26,864 nt of DNA from Purshia tridentata (lineage: Eukaryota; Streptophyta; Magnoliopsida; Rosales; Rosaceae). A program made the translations under genes and the position numbers. Positions within the stretch are counted from its first letter, which is position 1, and the number at the start of each line of letters is the position of its first letter. The stretch is taken from contig QANT01008003.1 in the NCBI GenBank assembly GCA_003254885.1, positions 1 to 26,864 of the forward strand, written 5' to 3'. Below the pieces are notes generated by a model, which worked only from the letters and a program-made list of their open reading frames with translations, was not told the origin of the DNA and ran no database searches. This document shows, in pieces, positions 1 to 11,254 of this stretch.

Positions 1-399
1 ACTGTAATTAATAAAAAAACAGTTTTAATAACAATTTAATTCACTACTAATTCATTTTTAACAAACATGATTATATATAACAGTTGATATATAATAATTG
101 TTTTTACATTAATTATTATAATCAACCATTAACTCTTTGGATTTTCTTGAAAAGTCCATGTTTGGCTGAGTCTTAAGCTCTGGCCCACGTGATGTAGTAA
201 ATAAAGTTTGTTTTAGTGCAATAGAGAAGGAAGAAAGGAAACAAAGTAAGAAGAGGAGGTAGAAACGAACCAGAAGAAGGAATAATTCTTGGGGCCGCCG
301 CTTAATTCATGGTCATCACAGCAGACCAGAACACGTGGAGGAATGTGGCTGAACACGTCGAGTTCAATTGAAAAAATGGTGACCGCAAAAGAAAAAAAA
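1..399. other. Upstream intergenic DNA with two G-boxes
   Basis: No gene is visible. Two perfect CACGTG G-boxes lie at 186-191 and 332-337, and an ACACGTC-type site near 353-359. G-boxes are plant bZIP/bHLH binding sites. They could serve the OGDH gene to the right, although more than 600 bp and a transposon intervene, or a divergent gene outside the window. A purine-rich stretch at about 225-285 looks leader-like but has no supported ORF. Confidence 0.4.
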
Positions 400-846
400 A
401 ATTTATAAATTAGCCTATAAATTATGAAGATATTTTCAAATTACTTCTTAAATTATAAAAACTTACAAACATATTTATATATTATCTAGTACGATGCAAT
501 CTGTTTATTTTTTGGTTAAATGCTGATGTATCGTTGCCAATTAAATTATTTTAATATCATAAATGCTATGGGAAGATAAAAAGGTATCAAATAGAAAAAA
601 ATATTTATAGTTTTTAATTTTATAGTTTTTATTTTTATTTTAATATTATAAAATATTTTTTATTCACATAGCATTCACGGCATGAAAAAAATCAATCAAT
701 AAGCCATCTCAGTATTTAACGAAAAAATAAATAAAATCACCAACGTGACATGAATTTAGATAATTTATAAATATATTTGTAAGTTTCTTTAATTTAAAAA
801 ATAATTTGAAAATACTCTTATAATTTAATGGGTTAATTTATAATTG
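400..846. mobile_element. Foldback/MITE-like element with ~80-bp or longer terminal inverted repeats
   Basis: The left arm (about 400-480) is matched by the reverse complement of the right arm (about 766-846), with base pairing that mirrors around position 623. The similarity continues inward in weaker form: the left part around 500-570 pairs with about 675-745, for example ATGCTATGG against CCATAGCAT-like sequence. The whole ~447 bp is therefore close to one long imperfect palindrome. It has no coding capacity and is very AT-rich. This fits a non-autonomous DNA transposon. Target-site duplications are obscured by flanking A-runs, so the superfamily is not assigned. Confidence 0.75.
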
Positions 847-1019
847 AACCAAAAAAAATGCTGGATTGAGGCGTCGATTTGGGCCTCCATACCCGACTCA
901 CTCACTAAAAAAATATTTTCTTTTTGGCCAAGACTCACTAAAAAAATATTAAAATAATAAGCAAGTAAGAATGAGTTCAGACAATTGACCAACAAAATAA
1001 AAAAACCAAAAAAAAAAAG

Positions 1020-1133
1020 AGGCTTCTGTTCAGATTCTTCAGAAAGCCACAGTTGCTTCCCAGCGATTAGGGTTCCCCTATTTCCTCTTCTTCCTTCTTT
1101 CTCTCCTTCTCTCGCTTTGACTTTCACTTTCAG
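1020..1133 (+). other. Probable non-coding first exon of the OGDH gene
   Basis: A pyrimidine-rich leader-like stretch contains the GATTAGGGTT-type sequence common in plant 5' leaders and ends TTTCAG/GTCACC. A donor at 1134 and an acceptor TTGAACAG at 1411-1418 would define a 285-bp leader intron whose T-rich content suits a plant intron. The transcription start is a guess; the donor is inferred from sequence only. Confidence 0.5.
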
Positions 1134-1446
1134 GTCACCCTAATCTTAATGCTTATCGATTTCGAGTTCTCATTTTTTATTTTTTTTATTTGTCATTCTA
1201 TTTCGTATCGACTGTATATCGAGCTGATCGCAATATTTTCATCGATCAATTTTCTTAAATTGTTTTTGGTTTCATTTTCAAATCATTTTTGGGATCTTAT
1301 TTTCATGAATATCGTTCTAGTTCAAGTTCATGCACCAATAATCTGTCACTGTATGTATGACTGTATAAGGTTATGATGCTTCGTTTGCTTTATTTTATTT
1401 TTTGATTGGTTTGAACAGGTTTTTGATTCAGCTATTGAAAACATAC

Positions 1447-1467
1447 ATGATCATGATTGAGGTCTGA
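1447..1467 (+). other. Six-codon upstream ORF in OGDH leader
   Basis: In the proposed second leader segment (1419-1533) an ATG at 1447 opens a short frame of six codons with a second in-frame ATG at 1453 and a TGA at 1465-1467. It ends 66 nt before the main ATG at 1534. It could reduce initiation on the main ORF if included in the mRNA. Confidence 0.4.
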
Positions 1468-1533
1468 GCTGCGTGAGGTACAAAGTTTCTGGTGAATTGG
1501 AAATATTTTGATTGCTTGGGTTGGTTGCTAGCT

Positions 1534-4500
1534 ATGACGTGGTTTAGAGCAGGGTCTAGTGTGGCAAAGCTTGCCCTTAGGAGAACACTATCACGTAGTG
1601 GATCATACACGGGGAGTAGGCGGGTCCTTCCCTCGGAAAATCGTTACATCCACACCACAATATGTAAATCAAAGGCGAGCTCTGCCCCGGTCCCTCGCCC
1701 AGTGCCCCTCTCTAGGCTAACTGATAGTTTCTTGGATGGGACCAGCAGTGTTTATTTGGAGGGGCTTCAGCGGGCATGGGAAGCCGACCCCAATAGCGTC
1801 GATGAGTCATGGGACAATTTCTTTAGGAATTTTGTGGGTCAGGCCTCTACCTCGCCTGGAATTTCGGGCCAAACTATTCAAGAGAGTATGCGTTTGTTGT
1901 TGCTTGTTAGGGCTTACCAGGTTAATGGTCACATGAAAGCTAAATTGGACCCGTTGGGTTTGGAAGAGAGGGAAATCCCAGATGATCTGGACCCTGCTCT
2001 ATATGGGTTCAGTGAGGCTGATCTTGATAGGGAGTTCTTTTTAGGGGTTTGGAGGATGTCTGGGTTTTTGTCTGAGAACCGCCCGGTACAGACCCTTAGG
2101 TCCATATTGACCCGACTTGAGCAGGCTTACTGCGGGAGCATTGGGTATGAGTATATGCACATTGCTGATCGTAATAAATGTAACTGGTTGAGGGACAAAA
2201 TTGAGACACCTACGCCAATGCAATACAATAGGCAGCGCCGTGAAGTTATTCTTGATAGGCTTATTTGGAGTACACAGTTTGAGAACTTCTTGGCCACTAA
2301 GTGGAAAACAGCAAAGAGGTTTGGGCTTGAAGGTGGTGAGACTCTGATTCCCGGCATGAAGGAGATGTTTGATAGGGCGGCTGATCTTGGTGTTGAGAGC
2401 ATAGTTATTGGAATGCCTCACAGAGGAAGACTGAATGTATTGGGTAATGTGGTTCGAAAGCCTTTGCGTCAGATATTTAGTGAATTCAGTGGTGGTACAA
2501 AGCCTGTGGATGAAGTCGGGCTATACACAGGGACTGGTGATGTGAAGTATCACTTGGGAACTTCTTATGATCGACCCACTAGAGGTGGGAAGAGAATTCA
2601 TTTATCTTTGGTCGCTAATCCAAGTCACTTGGAAGCTGTGGACCCAGTTGTTGTTGGAAAAACTAGAGCAAAGCAATATTATTCAAATGATGTGGACAGG
2701 ACCAAGAATATGGGTATTTTGATTCATGGAGATGGTAGCTTTGCTGGGCAAGGTGTGGTCTATGAGACTCTGCATCTTAGTGCTCTTCCCAACTACACCA
2801 CTGGTGGGACTATACACATTGTGGTGAACAACCAAGTTGCTTTCACAACTGATCCAATGTCTGGCAGATCTTCACAGTATTGCACTGATGTTGCCAAAGC
2901 CCTGAATGCCCCTATTTTCCATGTAAATGCTGACGACATGGAGGCAGTCGTTCATGTCTGTGAGCTTGCAGCTGAGTGGCGCCAGACTTTCCATTCTGAT
3001 GTTGTGGTTGATTTAGTGTGTTATCGTCGATTTGGGCATAATGAGATTGATGAGCCATCTTTTACGCAGCCCAAAATGTACAAGGTCAGCCCTATTTCAT
3101 ATTCATTAAAACTTGATATTCTTGATTGAGAAGAAAAGTTTTTTTCTTTCTCATGATAAATCTCAAAATTGTTATCACTGTACTGTCCTGATATTTATTA
3201 AAGGAGTATCGTGGTGCAGCTCTTGAGATAGGTAATGACATTTTTCACTTAATTGGGTGGTTACAGATTATCCGTGATCATCCCTCAGCTCTAACGATCT
3301 ATCAGAACAAACTTCTAGAATCTGGACAAGTGACCAAAGAAGAGATTGATAGGATAGAGAACAAGGTTAATTCAATTCTCAATGAAGAATTCAATTCTAG
3401 CAAAGATTATGTTCCTCAAAGAAGGGATTGGCTTTCATCGCATTGGTCTGGATTCAAGTCACCTGAACAGCAGTCTCGTATCCGGAACACTGGGTATAGC
3501 ACTGTTTGTCTATCAGTTTTACCTGTTCTTTGCAATATCTGATATCTTTATTTATTCTATTCTATTCTATTTTAAATAACTTTTCTATGCTTGTCTACAG
3601 GGTGAAACCAGAGATTTTGAAGAATGTTGGAAGGGCAGTCACAACCCTTCCTGATAACCTTAAGCCTCATAGAGGAGTAAAGAAGGTTTATGATCAGCGT
3701 GCACAAATGATTGAGACTGGTGAAGGCATTGACTGGGCAGTTGGGGAAGCACTTGCCTTTGCTACACTGCTAGTAGAAGGTAACCATGTTCGATTGAGTG
3801 GTCAGGATGTTGAAAGAGGTACATTTAGTCATCGGCATTCTGTAATTCACGACCAGGAAACTGGGGAAAAGTATTGTCCTCTGGACCATGTTATGGCGAA
3901 CCAAGATGAGGAAATGTTTACAGTTAGCAACAGGTAATGAGCGATTACTTTCTCTTGTGTTCTCTTCTGCAAGGATTACTACAATGCTACTCTTTCATTC
4001 TGTTGAAACAATTTTTTCAATTTCAAACAGATTGTAAGCCTTCTTTTTTATATGTTATCTTTGGTCCTGAGTTTGGGTTTGCTTTAATGTAATAACCAGA
4101 ATTTGTAGTAAGGTTGATTAACACTTCCTTGTACTCTATTATTCTAAGAACAAATGGCGAAGGTTTGGCCATGATTGTAGTAAGGTTGATTAACACTTCC
4201 TTGTACTCTGTTATTCTAAGAACAAATGGCGAAGGTTTGGCCATGACATCCCTTATAAATGGCTATTCCAGTGCACAATGTTCTATCTAACATCCATTTT
4301 CAACTCATTACACCTTGGGCTATTATTATTCTGTATGAACACATTCCATATCTTTTGAACCTGGCTTTTCCTTGGTGTATTTTCATTGTGCTTATTATGC
4401 TAATCAGAGATTGTATGTGCATAAACCAGTCCCTCTTGTTCCTTATCCTAGAATATATACCTTCTGATTAGAGGACACCTGTACTTCATCTTAAAGATTG

Positions 4501-6741
4501 GAGGACTGATAAAAACCATCATAATGACTTATGAGACACTGAATTGTACTTGGTAAAATTGGTTCTTTCATGTTTGATTGATCTTTTACTTAAGCTAATT
4601 GTGTTTGTATGTGCAGCTCACTCTCGGAGTTTGGTGTTCTTGGATTTGAATTGGGCTACTCGATGGAGAGTCCAAACTCATTGGTAATCTGGGAAGCTCA
4701 ATTTGGTGATTTTGCCAATGGGGCTCAAGTTATATTTGATCAGTTTGTGAGTAGCGGGGAGTCGAAGTGGCTTCGTCAAACTGGGCTTGTTGTGCTGCTT
4801 CCTCATGGTTACGATGGCCAGGGCCCTGAACATTCTAGTGCACGGTTGGAACGATTTCTTCAGGTATTACTTTGCCAAATATGGTTAATCCTTCCTCCCG
4901 CTTCCCTTTCCCCTCTTTTCCCTTTTACCTCTCTAGACAGTAGTGTCCGGCATGATCCTTATCTAATACAAGTTCACTAATATCATGACAGATGAGTGAT
5001 GACAATCCTTTTGTCATACCTGAGATGGATTCTACACTGCGGAAGCAAATTCAAGAATGCAATTGGCAGGTTGTGAATGTGACAACTCCTGCTAATTACT
5101 TCCATGTTCTGCGTCGGCAGGTGAGTGAAACTATTTTGGTATTGAATATTTTCCAGCATTATGAAGTTTCTGCATGTTCTTATGTTCTGTTCCCAATTCA
5201 CAGATCCACAGGGAATTCCGTAAGCCTCTTATTGTGATGGCTCCTAAAAATCTGCTTCGCCACAAGGATTGCAAATCAAATTTATCTGAGTTTGATGATG
5301 TGCAAGGCCACCCAGGTTTTGACAAGCAGGGGACCAGATTTAAGCGCCTCATAAAGGACCAGAATGACCACTCTGATCTGGAGGAGGGTATTAGACGGCT
5401 AGTTCTTTGCTCCGGGAAGGTATTATGTTTCTGGGTTTCTCTAAAATGAAAATATATACATGCACACACGCACACGCACACACATAAACATATCTATGTA
5501 TGTTGTTTGACTTCTAGCTGCATAGGCCTTAGTTTGGCAGGCCTTGGAGAACAAAGAATATGGAACCCGACAGAAATAGATCATATAATACGGTGTTTGA
5601 CTTGTAGAGAATTATATCAGGTTCCCTTGCCCAAGGAATAAAAAGTTGATCATATCTTGTGCGCTAGTATGTAATCTTGGTTTTCCATGCATACAGATCT
5701 ATTATGAGCTTGATGAACAGCGAGGAAAGGCTGGTGCGAAGGATGTTGCAATATGTAGAGTGGAACAGCTTTGCCCCTTCCCATATGACCTCATCCAGCG
5801 AGAGCTGAAGCGATATCCAAGTATGTTGTTTAGCCATTTTCTTTATTTATTTTATCCTTTACATGTTTTAGGGGTATGAAAATTGAATTTCTTTATTTCA
5901 TTCCCGTAGTAATAGTTATAAAGAATTTTACAATCATTATTAACAAACTGCATAGCAGCATATGCAGTGGTGTAATATCAACTTGTGATAATTCACCTGC
6001 TAAATGTGCAAGGAGTTGTAGTTTGCTATGCGAGGAATGCCAACTCAATCCTTGGTAGATTTAGCATTTTCTTAAAGCTTATAGTGCTACCCAGTTTCCT
6101 AGTTCTTCTAATGCTGTCCGTGGCTGTACAAATATCACTTAATTCCACCTCACTTGTGCATTAGAAATCAGTTTTTAAGGGCTTAGATAAATATGGATAT
6201 ACAGACGTCTAGAAGTTTTTTTCAGGAAGGAAGGTGTTAAACTTAACCATCATCCATTCGTAAACCAGAGACAAGCAAGGGGTTATGAATAAATTTACCA
6301 GAATTTTGGTTTTTGAATCATTTAATGATTAAACAACTCTGGAGTTATATGAGATGTATTAAGTCTTAGTGTGAATTGTTGAAAAGATCGCATTGTACTT
6401 GCTGGGAAATTGAGGGTGATTGGATTTTGTTGTTTTCTCTACTTGGAGATAAATTTTTCTGACATCATGAGATTGATGCATGTCCTTCTTTGATTCCTTC
6501 AGATGCTGAGATAGTTTGGTGCCAGGAAGAGCCAATGAACATGGGTGCTTACAGCTATATTGCACCCCGCCTTTGCACTGCCATGAAGTCCCTGGGTAGA
6601 GGAACTATTGACGACATTAAATATATTGGTCGTGCTCCATCAGCTGCCACAGCCACTGGTTTCTATCAGGTTCATGTCAAGGAACAAACTGAGATTGTGC
6701 ACAAAGCGGTGCAGCCTGAGCCAATTGAGTATCCCAATTGA
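1534..6741 (+). CDS. OGDH: 2-oxoglutarate dehydrogenase E1 component, mitochondrial (complete, 8 coding exons)
   Basis: This is the thiamine-diphosphate E1 subunit of the 2-oxoglutarate dehydrogenase complex, which decarboxylates 2-oxoglutarate in the TCA cycle and passes the succinyl group to E2 lipoate in the mitochondrial matrix. Coding exons: 1534-3084, 3267-3493, 3601-3933, 4617-4863, 4992-5120, 5204-5419, 5697-5820 and 6503-6741. All introns are GT-AG and the frame stays open for 1021 codons plus TGA, close to the ~1020 aa of plant homologues. The start is the first in-frame ATG (MTWFRAGSS); the frame upstream to 1492 lacks an ATG. Residues 1-45 are Arg/Ser-rich with no acidic residue before Glu35, as expected of a mitochondrial presequence. 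An N-terminal [16 protein letters not shown] helix follows, then the E1 dehydrogenase domain with the ThDP motif GDG (399-401) through NN (432-433), then the transketolase-like pyrimidine domain from about 637 ([12 protein letters not shown]) and the OGDH C-terminal domain. No defect was seen. Family assignment is secure; exact exon edges are by eye. Confidence 0.96.
3934..4616 (+). other. OGDH intron 3 (683 bp)
   Basis: GT-AG intron splitting an AG/C serine codon. It holds the 72-bp tandem repeat described separately. Open frames in it (for example 4259-4471) are non-homologous shadows. Confidence 0.85.
4103..4246. repeat. 72-bp tandem duplication in OGDH intron 3
   Basis: Two adjacent 72-bp copies, 4103-4174 and 4175-4246, differ at a single position (CTCTATT versus CTCTGTT) by my reading. 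This is a recent local duplication. Confidence 0.93.
5452..5487. repeat. CA-type microsatellite in OGDH intron 6
   Basis: An alternating CA tract with a few CG interruptions follows a short TA run just after the donor of the 277-bp intron 5420-5696. Confidence 0.7.
5821..6502 (+). other. OGDH intron 7 (682 bp), source of the downstream relic
   Basis: GT-AG intron splitting the asparagine codon A/AT. Its 3' two-thirds, from about 6059 to 6432, reappears in decayed form at about 11255-11455, marking the left edge of the segmental duplication. Confidence 0.85.
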
Positions 6742-6985
6742 AGCCCGTCCACATACCCAAAACCGAACCATGGTGTATTCATAGATCCTCATATAACAAT
6801 ATCTGAAATTTCCTGTCCTGGATTTTTGTTGATCCGAAGGGTTGTTTTTATATATTCCCTTACCCTAGCCACCATGGTGGTATTCCATGCGAGCTGAACG
6901 ATATCTCAAAGATATAGATTTTTTTTTATGCACTGCATAAGTGTTTTGAGAATAATGTCAAACTGCTTTATCATTTAATGACACA
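6742..6985 (+). other. OGDH 3' untranslated region
   Basis: Non-coding sequence directly after the stop. It contains a perfect 12-bp palindrome CCACCATGGTGG at 6869-6880 and a 6-bp stem with a 3-nt loop at 6901-6915. The poly(A) site cannot be placed with confidence. Confidence 0.5.
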
Positions 6986-7322
6986 AGTTTTGCTTTGGCC
7001 AGCCCATTCTTGCTGAGGTTTTTTTTTTTTTTAATTTAATTGGTGTAATTTTATTGAGAGTTCCTGTTATTGTGGGTATCGTTGAAGTAATTGATGAAGC
7101 ATGATTGCATCAATGCAAGGGTTTATATCTGCTTGTCGTTTCTACTCCTTAATTAGTTTTGCTTTGGCCAGCCCATTCTTGCTGAGGTTTTTTTTTTTTT
7201 AATTTAATTGGTGTAATTTTATTGAGAGTTCCTGTCATTGTGGGTATCGTTGAAGTAATTGATGAAGCATGATTGCATCAATGCAAAGGTTTATATCTGC
7301 TTGTCGTTTCTACTCCTTAATT
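6986..7322. repeat. ~169-bp near-perfect tandem duplication downstream of OGDH
   Basis: Copy 1 is 6986-7154 and copy 2 is 7155-7322. They differ by two substitutions (TTATTG/TCATTG and AAGGG/AAAGG) and one T in a poly-T run (14 versus 13). It overlaps or abuts the OGDH 3' UTR and is absent from the duplicated unit around 11480. Confidence 0.93.
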
Positions 7323-8880
7323 TATGAAATTAGATATCTTTAGAATATTGACCCAACAAAAAAAAAGTTCTTATGGAAAATGTGGTCTTGACAGGTTGCT
7401 ACTGCTCAATGCTCCATCAATGAACAGAGATGTTAAGAAAAATGTGCTCTAAATTCTAATAAGGTCTCCTATCCAAATTGTACTTTTAGTGGAATCTATG
7501 CAGCATTTTTTACTATACTTAATGTTGCAGGCTTAAGCATTCTTTCTGTACAAACTATACTAACTAGCTGCACATGAACCTCACGGCTGGAGTGGGGGAC
7601 ATTTTTGGCTGTTGCTTGTGAGTTTTGATGTTGATGCACCTCTTGTAAACCCACTGCAACCCCATTATTGTAGGTGTCTCAACATTACCAACATTAATTG
7701 TAGTAGGTTTCCATCATTGGTATAAGATGGAGACAAACATAAATTAATGCAAGATTTAATGCTGCATGACAATGATGACATAATCACAGTCTAGTTTATT
7801 AAGCACGATGAAATTAAAATAAGCACTTGAGATAGAGTTTCCAATTCAGCTTAAACCCTGGACAAGAAGACATTGGTTCAACTACTATATATAATATATA
7901 TAATGATGGTAAGTGGTTCCCAATACTTAAGAATTGGGTACTCTACCACTGGTTTAAACATCCAATTCTACACGGCAAATGTGTGTGGAAGTATGAGATG
8001 GATGGCATTTTTTAGTCAATTACGTGGCCTAAAAATAAAAAAATAAATTATTACCCCACCACCTCCTACTTTAATCAGTAGCCACTCGTTTCTTGCATAA
8101 GTGAATTAAATTTCAGCTTTTAATATTGGTCTCATCTCTGTTTTCCATCTTGCCAAATTGATAATGCATTATCCATGCATACATCTCTGTTGCGATAATA
8201 TATTCTCTAAGCATGCATGCATGCATACGACTCGGCCCTTACAAATTCTCTTTTTTGATTTCCACTTTGTTATACAGAAATATACATGCATATATCTAAT
8301 CTTCATATATATTTAAGAGAAATAATGACATGATTGAATAATTTGAATAAATGATTTACACAACACAGAAATATCTACAGGATTACTGAAAGCGAAATAA
8401 TATTTTTCTCAGTGCGTATATTGTAATTTGTATATGTTAGGCACTAGCCCCACATTGGTCGAGTTAAGTGTCTAATAAAGTTTATACTCATTATTAGTCT
8501 GTCTATGTGATGACTTAACCTTTTATTATCCTTTTCCTTTTATAAATTTTCTCCTAATTATGTGCTAATTTTCAAGTTGCTCTACATTATGGGTGGAAGG
8601 AAGTGGAAGTCCATACATAATTTAGAATATGATCGAATTTACTCCCTAGTGTGCAGGCACAAGAAACTTGTACATAAACTTCCATTCCTTCTGGAACCTC
8701 TTACTCTCGAACTCTTTTGTGGTATGATGTAATCACATTTTAGCCAATCCCACCAAGCCATTTAGTTGCATGATGCGACATAAATGTTCGGCTTGGTGCA
8801 TTGGTATTAGTCAGATATGAATCATATGGTGCTTGATATATGTATCTCTATATAGTGGAATCTATATATAATATTCAAGA
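7323..8880. other. Intergenic DNA between OGDH and transporter A
   Basis: No coding gene found. Segments around 7620-7800, 7870-8030, 8180-8350 and 8690-8850 have recognisable counterparts upstream of transporter B (about 11500-11640, 12160-12250, 12755-12890, 13320-13460 and 13640-13800). They therefore belong to the duplicated unit. The rest is AT-rich. Confidence 0.6.
8435..8560 (+). mobile_element. Possible LTR-retrotransposon remnant
   Basis: The segment begins TGTTAGGCACTAGCCCCACA and resembles the CCCACATTGGT motif seen near LTR ends of many plant retroelements. It lies in a stretch (about 8390-8690) with no counterpart in unit 2, consistent with an insertion. No second LTR, internal domain or target duplication was identified, so this is tentative. 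Confidence 0.25.
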
Positions 8881-8912
8881 CCGAGACGTGTAAAGAGGGT
8901 TACTATGCATGA

Positions 8913-8920
8913 TATAAATA
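8913..8920 (+). promoter_or_regulatory. TATA box of transporter A
   Basis: TATAAATA lies 124 bp upstream of the ATG. The surrounding sequence (ATTCAAGACC, ACGTGT/ACGTTT, GTGCAGCTTCTTATT, GCTAGCTAGCTTT) is conserved before transporter B, where TATATAAAT occupies the same place. Confidence 0.65.
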
Positions 8921-9038
8921 AGTGCAGCTTCTTATTAATTTTTCTCATTATCAGTTGCTAACTTGCTAGCTAGCTTTACACAACCGAGAAATACAGAGAA
9001 GGCAATCAAGACAGTTTAATTTAGAACAAAAAATATTA

Positions 9039-9077
9039 ATGTTATGTACTCTAAGGAGTCCATGGCTGGGATCATGA
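9039..9077 (+). other. Overlapping upstream ORF specific to transporter A
   Basis: An ATG at 9039, five bases before the main ATG and in another frame, opens 12 codons ending in TGA at 9075-9077, inside the main ORF. Transporter B lacks this ATG because its leader reads AAAATTATG there. In-frame ATGs at codons 7 and 11 of A lie inside or at the end of this uORF. Confidence 0.6.
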
Positions 9078-10856
9078 ATCGGGCAAAGCCATTTGTGGCT
9101 ATGATTCTGATGCAATTTGGGTTTGCAGGAATGACCATAATTTCAAAGGTTGCTCTAAACCAAGGGATGAGCCAACATGTATTGGTAGTCTACAGGCATG
9201 CCGTGGCCACTGCTTTTATAGCTCCTTTTGCCATTGTATTTGAAAGGTATATATTTATATTCTCTCTCTCTTAATTTTTTGCATTTGATTACATGTTGAG
9301 AGATGAAAAGGCTAATTAATCCACTGATGAGTTAATTAATGATCTTGCAGGAAAGTAAGGCCAAAGATGACCTTGTCTGTCTTTGTAAAGATTTCGTTGC
9401 TCGCCTTATTAGAGTACGTTAAGACTCGTGACCACTAAGCCACATATTTTCCAGCTTGAACACAAAAGAAAAAAAGGGGTCTAATCTAACTAATCAAGCT
9501 ATCTATTCTTGTAATTATCAGGCCTGTAATCGACCAGAACCTGTTCTATTCTGGGATGAAGCTTACAACAGCATCTTTCACATCTGCCATGTGCAATGTT
9601 CTTCCTGCATTTGCATTCATAATGGCTTGGATTTTTAAGTACCTCTCTATTCATCACATATTCCTACTATATTGACCATGCCAAATGCATGGCTCAGCAA
9701 ATGTAGGATTACATAATATGTCTGTTCATTTTTTTAGGCTTGAAAAGGTTAATCTTAGAAGACTGCATAGCCAGGCAAAGATATTGGGGACCACAGTGGC
9801 TGTGGGAGGAGCTATGCTTATGACTCTAGTTAATGGACCCATGTTGAATTTGCCATGGACAAAAAATGGCCATCTTGAATCCACAAGGGCCACAAATAAG
9901 CAAGAACCCATAAAGGGTTCTCTCATGATCACAGTTGGATGCTTCTGCTGGTCTAGTTTCATCATACTACAAGTAATATCCCCAATCTTTTATGTAGTCT
10001 GATCTACTGCTGTTGTCAATAAGATAGATGAACCATATACCATTGTCAATTAATAATGCACAATTATCATCCTCATTACATACAAAATCATTTAGTATTC
10101 TTCTTTTTTCGAAATAGAAACTTAATGATTTAGTGATTGAGTGAGGGTATGCAACTGCTACTTTTATAGGCAATTACAATAAAAGAATACCCTGCTGAGC
10201 TCTCTCTAACGGCATTGATATGCTTGATGGGCACGGTTGAAGGCACTGTGGTGGCCTTAGCTTTGGACTGGCATAACCCTGCAGCTTGGTCCATACACTT
10301 GGATTCTAAGTTGTTAGCTGCTGTTTACAGTGTAAGAAGTACTTCTTACTTTAACCACAAGTTTTCTGGTTAGAATCTTGTTGCAGCCTATTGTTTGTGT
10401 ATATATATATATATACACACACATATAAAGTAGTTTATTTATGGCCTGAAGATGTTTGGATGCAGGGCATTTTACGTTCAGGTGTGGCTTATTGGATTCA
10501 GGGAATGGTAATGAAGGAAAGAGGACCTGTTTTTGTTACTGCTTTTAATCCTCTAAGCCTGATTATTGTAGCCATTATAAGCTCCATCGTGTTATCTGAG
10601 ATTATGTTCTTAGGAAGGTTTGCATATCAATCTCTCTCCACTATATGCAGTATTTGGGATACCTTGGATTCATGTAATTCTTTTTTAAAAAGAAAAAAAT
10701 GGAGAATGTTTAATATTGAGTGGCGATTGTTTTGTTTGCAGAGTAATTGGAGCAGTTATCATTGTGACTGGCCTATATATGGTTCTGTGGGGTAAAAGTA
10801 AGGATCAACTTCCATCAGAACCAGATCATAAAGATGAAGTAGCAACAACAGTTTAA
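9044..10856 (+). CDS. UMAMIT/WAT1-related (nodulin MtN21/EamA family) transporter A
   Basis: Predicted ten-helix transporter of the drug/metabolite superfamily. Plant UMAMIT/WAT1 members move amino acids or auxin across plasma or vacuolar membranes, but the substrate here cannot be told. Exons: 9044-9246, 9351-9413, 9522-9638, 9738-9972, 10170-10331, 10466-10617, 10742-10856; all GT-AG, open for 348 aa. Family signatures: AKPFVAMILMQFGFAG in helix 1, QHVLVVYRHAVAT, PVIDQNLFYSGMK, NVLPAFAFIMAW, LEKVNLRRLHSQAKILGT, GCFCWSSFIILQ, AYWIQGMVMKERGPVFVTAF and GRVIGAVIIVTGLYMVLWGK near the C-terminus. Two EamA repeats span roughly residues 17-150 and 190-330. The tail is short (PSEPDHKDEVATTV). Closest in feel to the Arabidopsis UMAMIT12/14/17 group, from memory. 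It is a tandem duplicate of transporter B. Confidence 0.93.
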
Positions 10857-11250
10857 CAAAACGAGTACAACCAAAGAGAGGACATTGACTTGAGATCAAA
10901 CATTGTGGCCATTTATGTTACTATATAAGATGTGGATATGTAATGCCTGCTTTAAATAGGTTGCAGATGCAACACACTTTCAAAGTGATGATGAATACAT
11001 AGTTGAATCAAATCAATTCTAGCTAAACTGACACCTAAGTGAGAAATGATGAGGGTTATTTTGGCACCACCAACTAGTGCATTGATATCCCATTCACATA
11101 TATAGTAAGCAAGTAATGAGTCACTCAATGCCAAACAAGTATTTGTTTGCACTCTTCGTCAAGCAAAGCACCAGATATTAGTTACCAAAATTTGAGGGTA
11201 GTCCAACCTCAGAGGGATTAAGTATTCTACTAAAAGTCAATTAAATCTAC
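10857..11250. other. Transporter A 3' flank, right end of duplication unit 1
   Basis: No gene found. The stretch 10955-11250 aligns by eye with 16852-17160 downstream of transporter B (shared blocks include TAGTGCATTGATA, GCACCAGATATTAGT and ACCAAAATTT). This places the right edge of the duplicated unit near 11250. Confidence 0.65.
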
Positions 11251-11254
11251 GCCG

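Noticed and set aside
825..1127. 100-codon minus-strand ORF
   Set aside because: It overlaps the right arm of the foldback element and the OGDH leader; no family resemblance.
1492..1533. Upstream extension of the OGDH reading frame
   Set aside because: It begins at GTG, not ATG, and family proteins start at the [19 protein letters not shown] position, so 1534 is used.
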